Positions 1-7,076 are shown, counted from the first letter of the stretch. The stretch is DNA of 9,612 nt from Acetobacteraceae bacterium (GCA_027489135.1 JAIYAI010000311.1:1-9612); one strand, 5' to 3'. Notes: a model not told the origin generated them from the letters alone. Numbers and translations are program-made.

Positions 1-403
1 GGAGCACGTCTTCGGCTGGACCATCGGCAACGACGTGACGGGGCGCGAGCTGCAGCGCCGCTACGGCCAGTGGTTCAAGGGCAAGTCGCTCGACCGTTCC
101 TGCCCGCTCGGCCCCTGGATCGTGCCGGCCGGGGAGCTGGACGCGCTCTCCACCGGCATTCGCTGCTTCGTGAACGGCGAGAAGCGCCAGGACAGCAACA
201 CGGCGAAGATGATCTTCGACGTGAAGGAGATCATCCATCAGCTCTCCCTCGGCTTCACCCTGCGCCCCGGCGACGTGATCCTGACCGGCACGCCGGAGGG
301 CGTCGGCTACGCCATGCAGCCGCCGCAGACGCTGAAGCCCGGCGACGTCGTGCGCTGCGAGATCGACGGCATCGGCGTGCTGCAGAACACGGTCGAGGGC
401 TGA
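1..403 (+). CDS. Fumarylacetoacetate hydrolase (FAH) family protein, 3' end only
   Basis: The 5' part lies outside the window; the reading frame enters at base 2. The visible ~133 residues are the C-terminal core of the FAH fold. Seen directly: a GWTIGNDVTGR segment near the left edge, whose Asp corresponds to the conserved metal-ligand Asp of the family; a QWFKGKSLD stretch followed by PLGPWIV, the usual Lys-containing active-site loop; ILTGTPEGVG, a family hallmark; and an IGVLQNTV ending. The two upstream Glu metal ligands would be on the missing part. Known for the family: Mg/Mn-dependent hydrolysis, decarboxylation or isomerisation of 2-keto/enol acids in the cytoplasm, often in aromatic or sugar-acid breakdown. 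The exact reaction (acylpyruvase, hydratase or isomerase) cannot be chosen from this fragment. The dehydrogenase 4 bp downstream suggests one operon. Confidence 0.9.
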   Translation, partial: EHVFGWTIGNDVTGRELQRRYGQWFKGKSLDRSCPLGPWIVPAGELDALSTGIRCFVNGEKRQDSNTAKMIFDVKEIIHQLSLGFTLRPGDVILTGTPEGVGYAMQPPQTLKPGDVVRCEIDGIGVLQNTVEG

Positions 404-407
404 GGCC

Positions 408-1160
408 GTGGAGCTCCGTGGCGCCGTCGCCCTGGTGACGGGTGGCAATGGCGGCCTGGGCCAGCGCATCTGCCATGCGCTCGCGCGCGAAGGCGCGCAT
501 GTCGCGGTGATGTACGCCGCCAGCCGCGACCAGGCGGAGGAGGTCGCGCGCGGCCTCGCCGCCGGGCACCAGGTGAATGCCGCCGCCTTCCAGTGCGACA
601 TCACCAGCGCCGATGCGGTGAAGCAGCTGGTCGACGACGTGATGAAGCGCTTCGGCCGCATCGACATCCTGGTCAACGACGCCGCCTTCAACAAGGCGAT
701 CCCCTTCCCCGACCTCGACAGCCTGACGGAGGAAGTCTGGGACAAGATCATGGCGGTGAACCTGACCGGGCCGATGCGGCTGACCAAGGCGGTGGCACCG
801 ATCATGAAGGCGCAGGGCCAGGGGCGCGTCGTCAACATCTCCTCCGTCGCCGGGCTCAGCCCGACGGGGTCGTCGATCGCCTATGCCGTCTCCAAGGCCG
901 GGCTGATCCATCTGACGAAGTGCATGGCCGTCGCCATGGCGCCTGAGGTGCTGGTGAACTGCGTCGCCCCCGGCCTGCTGGAGGGGACGCGTGCCACCGC
1001 CAACCTGCGGCCCGAGCAGGTGGAGCGCTCGGCCTCGGGGTCCCTGCTGAAGAAGGCCGCGGACAAGGACGATTGCGCGGAGATGGTGGTGGCGATGTGC
1101 CGCACCGAGACGATGACGGGGCAGACCACCGTCATCGACGCGGGGCGGGTGTTCCACTGA
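408..1160 (+). CDS. SDR family oxidoreductase (classical short-chain dehydrogenase)
   Basis: A 250-residue protein, the normal length for a classical SDR, with GTG start. The start lies 4 bp after the FAH stop, so translation is probably coupled. Seen directly: nucleotide-binding TGGNGGLG at residues 11-18; CDI at 63-65, the Asp that contacts adenine; N118 in VNLTG; S146 in NISSV; and Y159/K163 in YAVSK. Ser lies 13 residues before Tyr, giving a complete Asn-Ser-Tyr-Lys tetrad. Oddities: the structural NNAG motif reads NDAA (90-93), and the C-terminal DGG reads DAG. The family catalyses NAD(P)-dependent alcohol/ketone interconversion in the cytoplasm. The sequence after beta-2 (YAASR) resembles FabG-like NADP-users, but cofactor choice is uncertain. 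The operon partner suggests it oxidises or reduces a hydroxy/keto-acid intermediate; the substrate is unknown. Confidence 0.93.
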   Translation: MELRGAVALVTGGNGGLGQRICHALAREGAHVAVMYAASRDQAEEVARGLAAGHQVNAAAFQCDITSADAVKQLVDDVMKRFGRIDILVNDAAFNKAIPFPDLDSLTEEVWDKIMAVNLTGPMRLTKAVAPIMKAQGQGRVVNISSVAGLSPTGSSIAYAVSKAGLIHLTKCMAVAMAPEVLVNCVAPGLLEGTRATANLRPEQVERSASGSLLKKAADKDDCAEMVVAMCRTETMTGQTTVIDAGRVFH

Positions 1161-1166
1161 GGCGCG

Positions 1167-1187
1167 GGCGGGGCCGCGCGCCCCGCC
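1167..1187. terminator. Hairpin between convergent genes, likely bidirectional terminator
   Basis: A perfect 8-bp stem (GGCGGGGC at 1167-1174 with GCCCCGCC at 1180-1187) encloses a 5-nt loop. It fills the 27-bp gap between the SDR stop (1158-1160) and the protease stop, which begins at 1190 on the other strand. A competing 7-bp pairing (TGAGGCG at 1158-1164 with CGCCTCA at 1184-1190) includes both stop codons. There is no U-tract on either strand, so this is either a GC-hairpin terminator or a transcript-end stabiliser. Being symmetric, it could serve both genes. Confidence 0.55.
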
Positions 1188-4166
1188 TCACGCCAGCCAG
1201 CCATGTCCGGCGGCACTGGTGAAGTCGATCTGCACGACCAGGTCGTTGAAGTCGCGGTCGCCGCCGCCGGGCATATCCTCCCAGCCCCAGGTGTTCAGCG
1301 CGTAGTGCCAGAGATGGCCCGTCGGATTGCCATCCGGCGCCGCATCATTGGCCTGAGCGAAGGCCCAGAACTGCTGCGCCCCGTTGCTGAAGCGCATGGC
1401 GATGAGGTCGCCGGCATCGACGTCGGCGAGCCGGGCCTGGCGGAAGGCGCCGTAGCCGGGGCCGGCCAGCCAGGTCTCCCCCTGCGTCGTGGCATAGGCG
1501 CGCGCCAGGCTTGCCGCGGCATAGCCGGATGCGCCCGGCGCGATACCGTCGATCGTGCCGGCAAGATCGTCGACGCGGTAGAACAGCACGGAACCGGGCA
1601 GCGTGCCGGTTTGCCGAAGCCGCACCACGGCCTCCATGTCGTCGGCCCCGCCCGGGGTCAGCGCTTCCGCCACCGGCCAGGCCAGGCGCACCACGCCGCT
1701 GCCGGCCGGATCGGCGAAATCCGCGAAGCCGAAGGGGGCGGTCAGCGCGACCCGGAAGGCCTCGGCCGCATTGCCGCCGAGCGCGATCGCCAGCGCATCC
1801 CCCTCCCCGACCAGACGCTGGGCGAGGCCGCCCTGCGCGTCGCCGTCGAACAGCCGCACCAGATCCGGGGAGAAGTCCGGCTGCAGCACCTGCGTGGCCA
1901 GGCGCGGTGTCCAGGCAAAGTCGCCGGCGGCAGGGAATGCAAGGCTGTCATGCTCCGCGCCGACGCGCAGCGAGACCACCTCCGCCACGGGCAGCACGGC
2001 CTGCACCAACAGGCTCTGGTCGGCGCCACTGAACCAGCGGCCCAGCGTATCCCGCCCGACCACGTCCGTCCGCTCGGCATGCGACCATTGCTGGTGCGCG
2101 ATGGCGGACAGGGCGCGTGCGAGCAGCACGCCGTTGGGTGAGCCGAGGCCGGTGGTCAGGTCGTATCCGGGTTCTGCGGCGTAGCCGTAGCCCGTGGGCA
2201 GGATCTGCGTGCCGTCGCTGCGGTAGGTCGGGTCGGCGAAATTGGCGAGTTGGAAGGAAGCGATGTTGTTGCCCAGGGTGATGTCGTTGAAGGCCCCGGG
2301 CAGGATCGCCGCGGCGATGTAGTAGAGGTCGTTGTGGTAACCGAGGCGCGGCAGCCCCTGATCCGCGAAGATCGCGTCGATCTGCGACGCCAGCGCCGCC
2401 ATCAGCGGCGTCGAGGCGCTGGTGCCATCGGCCGTCGTCAGGCCCGTCATCGCCGCGTCCGGGATGATATAGTCCATGTTGCCGCCAGCCAGGGCCGCGA
2501 GGTCCGGCACGCCGCGCCCGGGCAGGCGGTCCGGATCGGCGGTGACGGGCCTGAGTCCGTAGTCGCGCTGGTAGGAGGGCGTCGGACGGCTCGGGTCGAC
2601 GCTGCCGGAGCCGGTGTTGTTGCTGAAGTATCCGCCGGTGGTGATAGGCAGGGTGCGGTTGGCCGGGTCGGTCACGTAGGTGACGCCGTCCGCGCCCAGC
2701 AGCACGAGGTAGTTGTTCCACACCGTCTCGACGAAGGTGCCGGTCGCGTCGGCGTCGGTGGCCGGGGCGAAGGTGAGGCCCCCGGCGACGAGGCGCCACA
2801 TCGTCGCCCTGTCGCCCGCCAGCGCTGCCGTCACCAGGGTCTGCAGGTCCTCGTCGCCCTGCGCCGCGGCCAGCGTGCTCACGGAGGTTCCGCCCACCAC
2901 GGTCACATAGGGGCCGGTCTGGTTGCCGCGGATGTTGGTGAGGCCATTGGCGATCTGGTTGCCGGACCCGCCGTCGCCGGCGAAGTAGAAAACCGCGATG
3001 TTGCGCAGCGCGGCATCGGTGAAGAGCTGGTCCGCGGCCCAGTAGAAGGGCGAGTCCGGCGTGTTCAGCCCGCTGAAGCCGAAGGAGGAGGTGATGACCG
3101 GCGGCCGGTTCGCATCGTCCCAGAAGGCCTGCTGGAAGGCCGTGTAGGGATTGTACTCAGCGCCCTCGGCAAGGCCCGATCCGGCATAGATCAGCAGCCG
3201 GCTTTGCGGGTTGATCGCGGTGACGACACCGACATCGAGCGCGCGCTCGGCCGCCCAGGACTTGTCGGGATCGGGATTGGCGCCGGCGATGGTGCTCGAC
3301 CCGCCGGGCGCGATCTCGACGTAGCTGCCCGGGGTCTGGATGCCGGCGGCGCGGCGATAGGCGTCGAGCGCGTCCTGGAAGCTCTCCCCCGCCAGCGCGG
3401 CACCGATGCCCTGCTCGATCAGGCCGATGCTGCCGGTGGCCACGGCGTTGCCGCTCGCCGGGTCGCGCAGCACGCCCTGCAGAGGGAAGTTGTAGGCCTC
3501 AGCGGCGATGTCGGATGGCAGAAGGGTCTGCCGCGCCTGGCTCCGGTTGCCGATGCTCTGATGTCCGAGGGGCAGGGTGACGCCGGGCTCGGGGCCTGGA
3601 TTGGGCAGGGGCTGCAGGAAGCGCTCGGTCTCGTCGAACCAGAGCCCGCGGATGCCGTAGGTCGTCGCCCATCCGGCCGGCAGCGCGAGGTCGCCGTCCC
3701 AGAACAGGGTCTGGCGGTGGCCGCCCTGCGGCAGGTCGCCGACCCGCAACCGCGCATCATCGCCGAACAGGGCGCGCCAGTTCGCGGCGTCGAGCTGGAC
3801 CCAGACGGTACGGGATTCGGCGGAGGAGAGATAACCATCGGCCGGCACCGGTACCTGCGCGGTGGGCGTGCCGAGCACCTTGATCGACATGCCTTCCAGC
3901 GCATCGACGAGGCTATCGAAGCTCTGGCGGTCCGCGCCGAAGCGGTCCCACAGGGTCCCGTCGCGCTCCATCTGCTCGAGCATGCGCTGGCGCGTCGCCC
4001 AGTCTGCAGCGAGCAGCGCGCCAGGATCCTCCTGGCGGTCGAGCACCAAGGCGACGTTCATCATGAAGGTCGCGTCGCCGATGGCTTTGGGTATCGCCGC
4101 ACCGGCACGGTAGCCGGTGAAATCGAGGTAGCTGCTGTTGGCCAGCGTCTCGTATATCAGGGGCAT
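1188..4166 (-). CDS. Sedolisin-type (S53) serine-carboxyl protease with C-terminal DUF4114 domain
   Basis: A 992-residue protein. The ATG at 4166 was chosen because GAGGCGAGGA lies just upstream and because longer versions would overlap the divergent binding-protein gene. Residues ~35-140 look like a pro-kumamolisin activation domain (RFGADRQSFDSL, later VWVQLDAANWRALFG). The catalytic domain opens near 215 (LLPSDIAAEAYNFP). Catalytic set seen: E307 and D311 in ERALD, oxyanion Asp D398 in AGDGG, and nucleophile S583 in GTSASTP. ETVWN (480-484), FNDITLG around D628 and GYDLTTGLGSPNG around D669 match the domain's C-terminal half and calcium-site region. DUF4114 covers about the last 110 residues, with WEDMPGGGDRDFNDLV at 962-977, an Asp-rich probable calcium site. 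Family members are acid-active endopeptidases, usually exported. No signal peptide or membrane segment is visible, unlike typical sedolisins; type I export is my inference. Residues 428-478 look like an extra insertion. Confidence 0.9.
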   Translation of the reverse strand: MPLIYETLANSSYLDFTGYRAGAAIPKAIGDATFMMNVALVLDRQEDPGALLAADWATRQRMLEQMERDGTLWDRFGADRQSFDSLVDALEGMSIKVLGTPTAQVPVPADGYLSSAESRTVWVQLDAANWRALFGDDARLRVGDLPQGGHRQTLFWDGDLALPAGWATTYGIRGLWFDETERFLQPLPNPGPEPGVTLPLGHQSIGNRSQARQTLLPSDIAAEAYNFPLQGVLRDPASGNAVATGSIGLIEQGIGAALAGESFQDALDAYRRAAGIQTPGSYVEIAPGGSSTIAGANPDPDKSWAAERALDVGVVTAINPQSRLLIYAGSGLAEGAEYNPYTAFQQAFWDDANRPPVITSSFGFSGLNTPDSPFYWAADQLFTDAALRNIAVFYFAGDGGSGNQIANGLTNIRGNQTGPYVTVVGGTSVSTLAAAQGDEDLQTLVTAALAGDRATMWRLVAGGLTFAPATDADATGTFVETVWNNYLVLLGADGVTYVTDPANRTLPITTGGYFSNNTGSGSVDPSRPTPSYQRDYGLRPVTADPDRLPGRGVPDLAALAGGNMDYIIPDAAMTGLTTADGTSASTPLMAALASQIDAIFADQGLPRLGYHNDLYYIAAAILPGAFNDITLGNNIASFQLANFADPTYRSDGTQILPTGYGYAAEPGYDLTTGLGSPNGVLLARALSAIAHQQWSHAERTDVVGRDTLGRWFSGADQSLLVQAVLPVAEVVSLRVGAEHDSLAFPAAGDFAWTPRLATQVLQPDFSPDLVRLFDGDAQGGLAQRLVGEGDALAIALGGNAAEAFRVALTAPFGFADFADPAGSGVVRLAWPVAEALTPGGADDMEAVVRLRQTGTLPGSVLFYRVDDLAGTIDGIAPGASGYAAASLARAYATTQGETWLAGPGYGAFRQARLADVDAGDLIAMRFSNGAQQFWAFAQANDAAPDGNPTGHLWHYALNTWGWEDMPGGGDRDFNDLVVQIDFTSAAGHGWLA

Positions 4167-4326
4167 TCCTCGCCTCGCTCGTCCAAACCGGACAGGCCGG
4201 CACGATGGACGTCCGGCGAGTATGCATGGACGGCGCCGGGTGGCGGAAGGTTTCGCCTGCGGCGGGGCTTCCCAGCCTCGGCCGGGTGGTGGCACGCTGT
4301 CGGCGACACCTGGGAAATCACGCCAT
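4167..4326. promoter_or_regulatory. Divergent intergenic region, protease (-) and binding-protein operon (+)
   Basis: These 160 bp must carry the promoters of both flanking genes, because they are transcribed away from each other. Visible elements: a protease Shine-Dalgarno (reverse-strand GAGGCGAGGA, just upstream of the ATG at 4166); an inverted repeat CCGGAC (4188-4193) / GTCCGG (4211-4216) with 17 bp between arms; an 8-bp palindrome GGACGTCC (4207-4214) overlapping its right arm; and GGGAAA (4312-4317) as a weak binding-protein ribosome site. No convincing sigma-70 -35/-10 pair is visible on either strand. The inverted repeat is a possible operator, but such matches are common in GC-rich DNA. 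Confidence 0.4.
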
Positions 4327-5913
4327 ATGCGCCGTCGCACGCTTCTCGCCGCCGCCGCCGCGGCACCTGCCGCCCTCGCCGCCCCCGCCGCCCGCGCGCA
4401 ATCCGCCCGCGAGCGCACGCTGCGCTTCGTCCCCCAGGCCAACCTCACCTCGCTCGATCCCATCTGGACCACGGCGGCGGTGACGGAGAACCACGGCTGG
4501 GCCGTGTTCGACACGCTCTACGGCATGACCGACGACCTGCGCGTGCAGCCGCAGATGGCCGCGGGGCACACGGTCTCCGACGACAAGCGCACCTGGCTGA
4601 TCACCCTGCGCGATGGGCTGAAGTTCCATGACGGCACCCCGGTACGGGCGCAGGACTGCGCCGCGTCGCTCGCCCGCTGGTCGCGGCGCGACACCTTCGG
4701 CCAGTCCCTCGCCGCCGTCGTGGATGCCTGGGAAGCGGCGGATGACCGGACCATCCGCATCAAGCTGAAGTCGCCCTTCCCCATGCTGATCGACGCGCTG
4801 GCCAAGCCCGCCGCCGTCGTCCCCTTCATCATGCCGGAGCGCCTCGCGCGCACCGATCCCTTCCAGCAGGTGACCGAGATGGTGGGCTCCGGCCCCTATC
4901 GCTTCGTCGCCAACGAGTACGTCTCCGGCAGCAAGGCAGTCTATGCGCGCAACGACGCCTATGTGCCGCGCCAAGGCGCGCCGTCGCGCACCGCCGGCGG
5001 CAAGGTGACGAATTTCGAGCGCATCGAATGGTCCATCATCCCGGACAGCGCCACGGCCGCCGCCGCGCTGCAATCCGGCGAGATCGACTGGTGGGAACAG
5101 ATCAACGCCGATCTCGGCCCCGTGCTGCGCCGCAGCCGCGGCGTGACGGTCGAGATCGCCAATACCCTCGGCTATATCGGCGTCGCCCGCTTCAACCACC
5201 TGCAGGCGCCCTTCAACAACCCGGAAATCCGCCGCGCCCTCCTCTCCGCCATCAACCAGGAGGACTACGTCCGCGCCGTCACGGCGAACGACCCCGAGGC
5301 CTGGCGCCTCTGCACCGCCATGTGGCCCTGCGGCACGCCCTATGGCACGCAGGATGATGGCGGGATGCTGCGCGGGCCGCGCAATCTCGACGGGGTGCGC
5401 AAGACCATCGTCGACGCCGGCTACAAGGGCGAGAAGGTCGTCATCATCAACCCGACCGACTTCCCGACCATCGGCCCCTTCGGCCACATCACCGCGGACG
5501 TGCTGAAGCGTGTCGGCATGAATGTCGAGCTTCAGGACATGGACTGGGGCAGCCTGGTGCAGCGGCGCGCCAGCAAGGAACCCGTGGATCGGGGCGGCTG
5601 GTCGATTTTCCACACCTGGTGGCCCGGCGTCTCCATCATGAACCCCGCCGTCAGCGCCATCCTGCGCGGCCAGGGGGAGCGCGGCTGGTTCGGCTGGTAC
5701 TCCAACCCGCGGGTCGAAGAACTCGCCGGACAATGGCTGCAGGCACCGACGGAGGCGGAGCAGAAGATGCTGGCCGAGGCGATCCAGAAGGAGAGCTTCA
5801 ACCAGGTGCCGGTGCTGCCGCTGGGGCAGTTCTTCATCCGCACCGCGCATCGCGGCCTGCGCGACGTGCTGAAGGGCACCTCGCCCTATTTCTGGCATGT
5901 GAGGCGCGCATGA
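4327..5913 (+). CDS. ABC transporter substrate-binding protein, family 5 (Dpp/Opp type)
   Basis: A 528-residue protein starting at the ATG at 4327, where a signal peptide begins; the frame is open further upstream but there runs antisense to the protease start. N-terminus: MRRRTLL, an Ala-rich hydrophobic run and a cleavage site after ARA (residues 22-24). The RRTLL pattern is Tat-like, though Sec export is also possible. The mature protein has family 5 hallmarks: LTSLDPIWTT near 39-48, VFDTLYG, the LRDGLKFHDGTPV block, GSGPYRF, and an IRRALLSAINQEDYV helix in the second half. Length is typical for dipeptide/oligopeptide/nickel-type binding proteins, which also bind many unrelated small solutes. 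It would capture a ligand in the periplasm for an ABC importer, but no permease or ATPase gene is in the window. The gene overlaps the next by 4 bp, so ligand and hydrolase substrate may be related. Confidence 0.93.
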   Translation: MRRRTLLAAAAAAPAALAAPAARAQSARERTLRFVPQANLTSLDPIWTTAAVTENHGWAVFDTLYGMTDDLRVQPQMAAGHTVSDDKRTWLITLRDGLKFHDGTPVRAQDCAASLARWSRRDTFGQSLAAVVDAWEAADDRTIRIKLKSPFPMLIDALAKPAAVVPFIMPERLARTDPFQQVTEMVGSGPYRFVANEYVSGSKAVYARNDAYVPRQGAPSRTAGGKVTNFERIEWSIIPDSATAAAALQSGEIDWWEQINADLGPVLRRSRGVTVEIANTLGYIGVARFNHLQAPFNNPEIRRALLSAINQEDYVRAVTANDPEAWRLCTAMWPCGTPYGTQDDGGMLRGPRNLDGVRKTIVDAGYKGEKVVIINPTDFPTIGPFGHITADVLKRVGMNVELQDMDWGSLVQRRASKEPVDRGGWSIFHTWWPGVSIMNPAVSAILRGQGERGWFGWYSNPRVEELAGQWLQAPTEAEQKMLAEAIQKESFNQVPVLPLGQFFIRTAHRGLRDVLKGTSPYFWHVRRA

Positions 5914-6956
5914 TGCGGGTGACCCGGGACGACTTACGCGGCAAGGCGCAGACCGTGCTCGGCATCGTCGATCCCGGCGTGCTGGGCTCGACCCTGACGC
6001 ATGAGCACCTGATCTGGGACATCCGCCCGCCCCGCCTGCGCGGCAGCGATCCCGGGGCGGAGCCGGACCTCCTCAACCACTGGGGCATGATGTCCGGCGC
6101 CGCGGCCTCTCCGGCCAATGCCTGGCAGCCCGGCGTCGAGATCGCCATCGAGGCGGTGCGGGAAGCCGTCGCCTGCGGCGTCGAGACCATCGTCGAGATG
6201 TCGATCGGCGGCCTCTCGCCCGATCCCGAAGGCCTGGTGCGGGTGGCGCAGGCGACGGGCTGCCACATCGTCATGGGCTGCGGCCACTATGTCGAGGAAT
6301 ACCAGGACCCGGCCAACCACGACCGCACCGTGGACAGCTTCGCGCGCGAGATGGTCGATCAGGTGCAGCAGGGCCTCTGGGGCACCGCTGTCCGCGCCGG
6401 CATCATCGGCGAGATCGGCTGCCAGAATCCCTGGACGCCGCTCGAGCGACGGGTGCTGGAGGGCGCGCTGATCGCGCAGAAGGAAACCGGCGCCGCGCTG
6501 ACCATCCATCCGGGCCGCCGCCAGGACCAGCCGCAGGAGGTGATGGAGTTCATCAAGGCGCGCGGCGGCGACCCGTCCCGCACCATCATGGACCACATCG
6601 ATCGAACCATCTTCGACGACGACGCGCTGTTCCGCCTCGCCGATACCGGCGTGGTGCTGGAATGGGACCTCTTCGGGCAGGAGAGCAGCCTCTACACGCC
6701 GAACCTCGATGTCGACATGCCGAACGACGCCATGCGCCTGCGCGCGATCCGCAAGGTGCTGGACCGCGGCCATCGCGGCCAGGTGGTGATCGCCCACGAC
6801 ATCTGCCACCGCGCCCACATGACCCGCTGGGGCGGCTGGGGCTACGGCCATATCCACCGCGACGTGCTGCCGCTGATGCGCCGCCGCGGCTTCACCGAGG
6901 CGGAGATCACGGAGATCCTGGTGGACACCCCCCGCCGCCTGCTGACCTTCGTCTGA
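5910..6956 (+). CDS. Phosphotriesterase-family metal-dependent hydrolase
   Basis: A 348-residue protein. The ATG at 5910 overlaps the upstream stop (ATGA), and GAGG at 5901-5904 gives a good ribosome site; the adjacent ATG at 5913 is equally in frame. Seen directly: HEH at 31-33 in TLTHEHL, E168 in IIGEIG, H200 in LTIHPG, H229 in MDHID, and D297 in IAHDIC. Together these reproduce the binuclear metal ligand order of the family (His-x-His, bridging residue, His, His, Asp). The bridging position is Glu, not the carboxylated Lys of classical phosphotriesterase; E. coli PHP is known to use Glu there. Relatives hydrolyse phosphotriesters, lactones or esters. No signal peptide is seen, so it is probably cytoplasmic. 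Co-expression with the binding protein suggests hydrolysis of an imported solute; the substrate is unknown. Confidence 0.88.
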   Translation: MMRVTRDDLRGKAQTVLGIVDPGVLGSTLTHEHLIWDIRPPRLRGSDPGAEPDLLNHWGMMSGAAASPANAWQPGVEIAIEAVREAVACGVETIVEMSIGGLSPDPEGLVRVAQATGCHIVMGCGHYVEEYQDPANHDRTVDSFAREMVDQVQQGLWGTAVRAGIIGEIGCQNPWTPLERRVLEGALIAQKETGAALTIHPGRRQDQPQEVMEFIKARGGDPSRTIMDHIDRTIFDDDALFRLADTGVVLEWDLFGQESSLYTPNLDVDMPNDAMRLRAIRKVLDRGHRGQVVIAHDICHRAHMTRWGGWGYGHIHRDVLPLMRRRGFTEAEITEILVDTPRRLLTFV

Positions 6957-6960
6957 CCGG

Positions 6961-6984
6961 ACGCGGAACGGCGTATCTTTTTTT
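6961..6984 (+). terminator. Weak intrinsic terminator candidate after the hydrolase gene
   Basis: A short stem (ACGC 6961-6964 / GCGT 6971-6974, 6-nt loop) begins 4 bp after the hydrolase stop and is followed at 6978-6984 by seven T residues, the only long T-run noticed in the window. Position and T-tract favour a terminator. The 4-bp stem is shorter than usual, so the T-run may instead just be part of the AT-rich region that follows. Confidence 0.35.
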
Positions 6985-7025
6985 CGATCACATTTAATTT
7001 AACTATGGACATTCCCTTAAAATAG
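6975..7025 (+). promoter_or_regulatory. AT-rich island, probable promoter region of the transglycosylase gene
   Basis: Only 13 of 51 bases are G or C, in sharp contrast to everything around it. It holds TAAAAT (7018-7023), one mismatch from a -10 box, and TGGACA (7006-7011), one mismatch from a -35 box. The two overlap too closely to act as a pair, and the sequence 17 bp upstream of TAAAAT (TAATTT) is a poor -35. The placement, 51 bp upstream of the transglycosylase start, fits a promoter or a site for an AT-preferring nucleoid protein. Confidence 0.4.
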
Positions 7026-7076
7026 CGGAAAGCTGCGCCATCGGGCCTCCGCCCGTCCCCCCCGACGGAGACCGCC

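Noticed and set aside
4167..4514. A longer protease start adding up to 116 residues
   Set aside because: The extension would overlap the divergent binding-protein gene, has Arg/Ala-rich composition, and lacks the strong ribosome site found at 4166.
2250..4631. A 793-codon open frame on the + strand opposite the protease gene
   Set aside because: It is antisense to a gene with complete catalytic motifs. Its product is Arg/Gly/Val/Ala-rich with no recognisable domain. Long antisense frames are expected in GC-rich coding DNA.
4318..5898. A 526-codon open frame on the - strand opposite the binding-protein gene
   Set aside because: Composition is His/Ala/Gly/Asp-biased with no motif, and the sense strand encodes a clear family 5 binding protein with signal peptide.
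6842..7012. Small - strand gene starting MSIVKLNVIEKKIRRS in the AT-rich island
   Set aside because: The Lys-rich start merely reflects local AT content. The AAGGGA before it touches the ATG with no spacing, and the rest runs antisense to the hydrolase C-terminus.
7005..7025. Six-codon leader peptide (MDIPLK) before the transglycosylase
   Set aside because: No ribosome binding site, and its end overlaps the best -10-like sequence, so it may not be transcribed.
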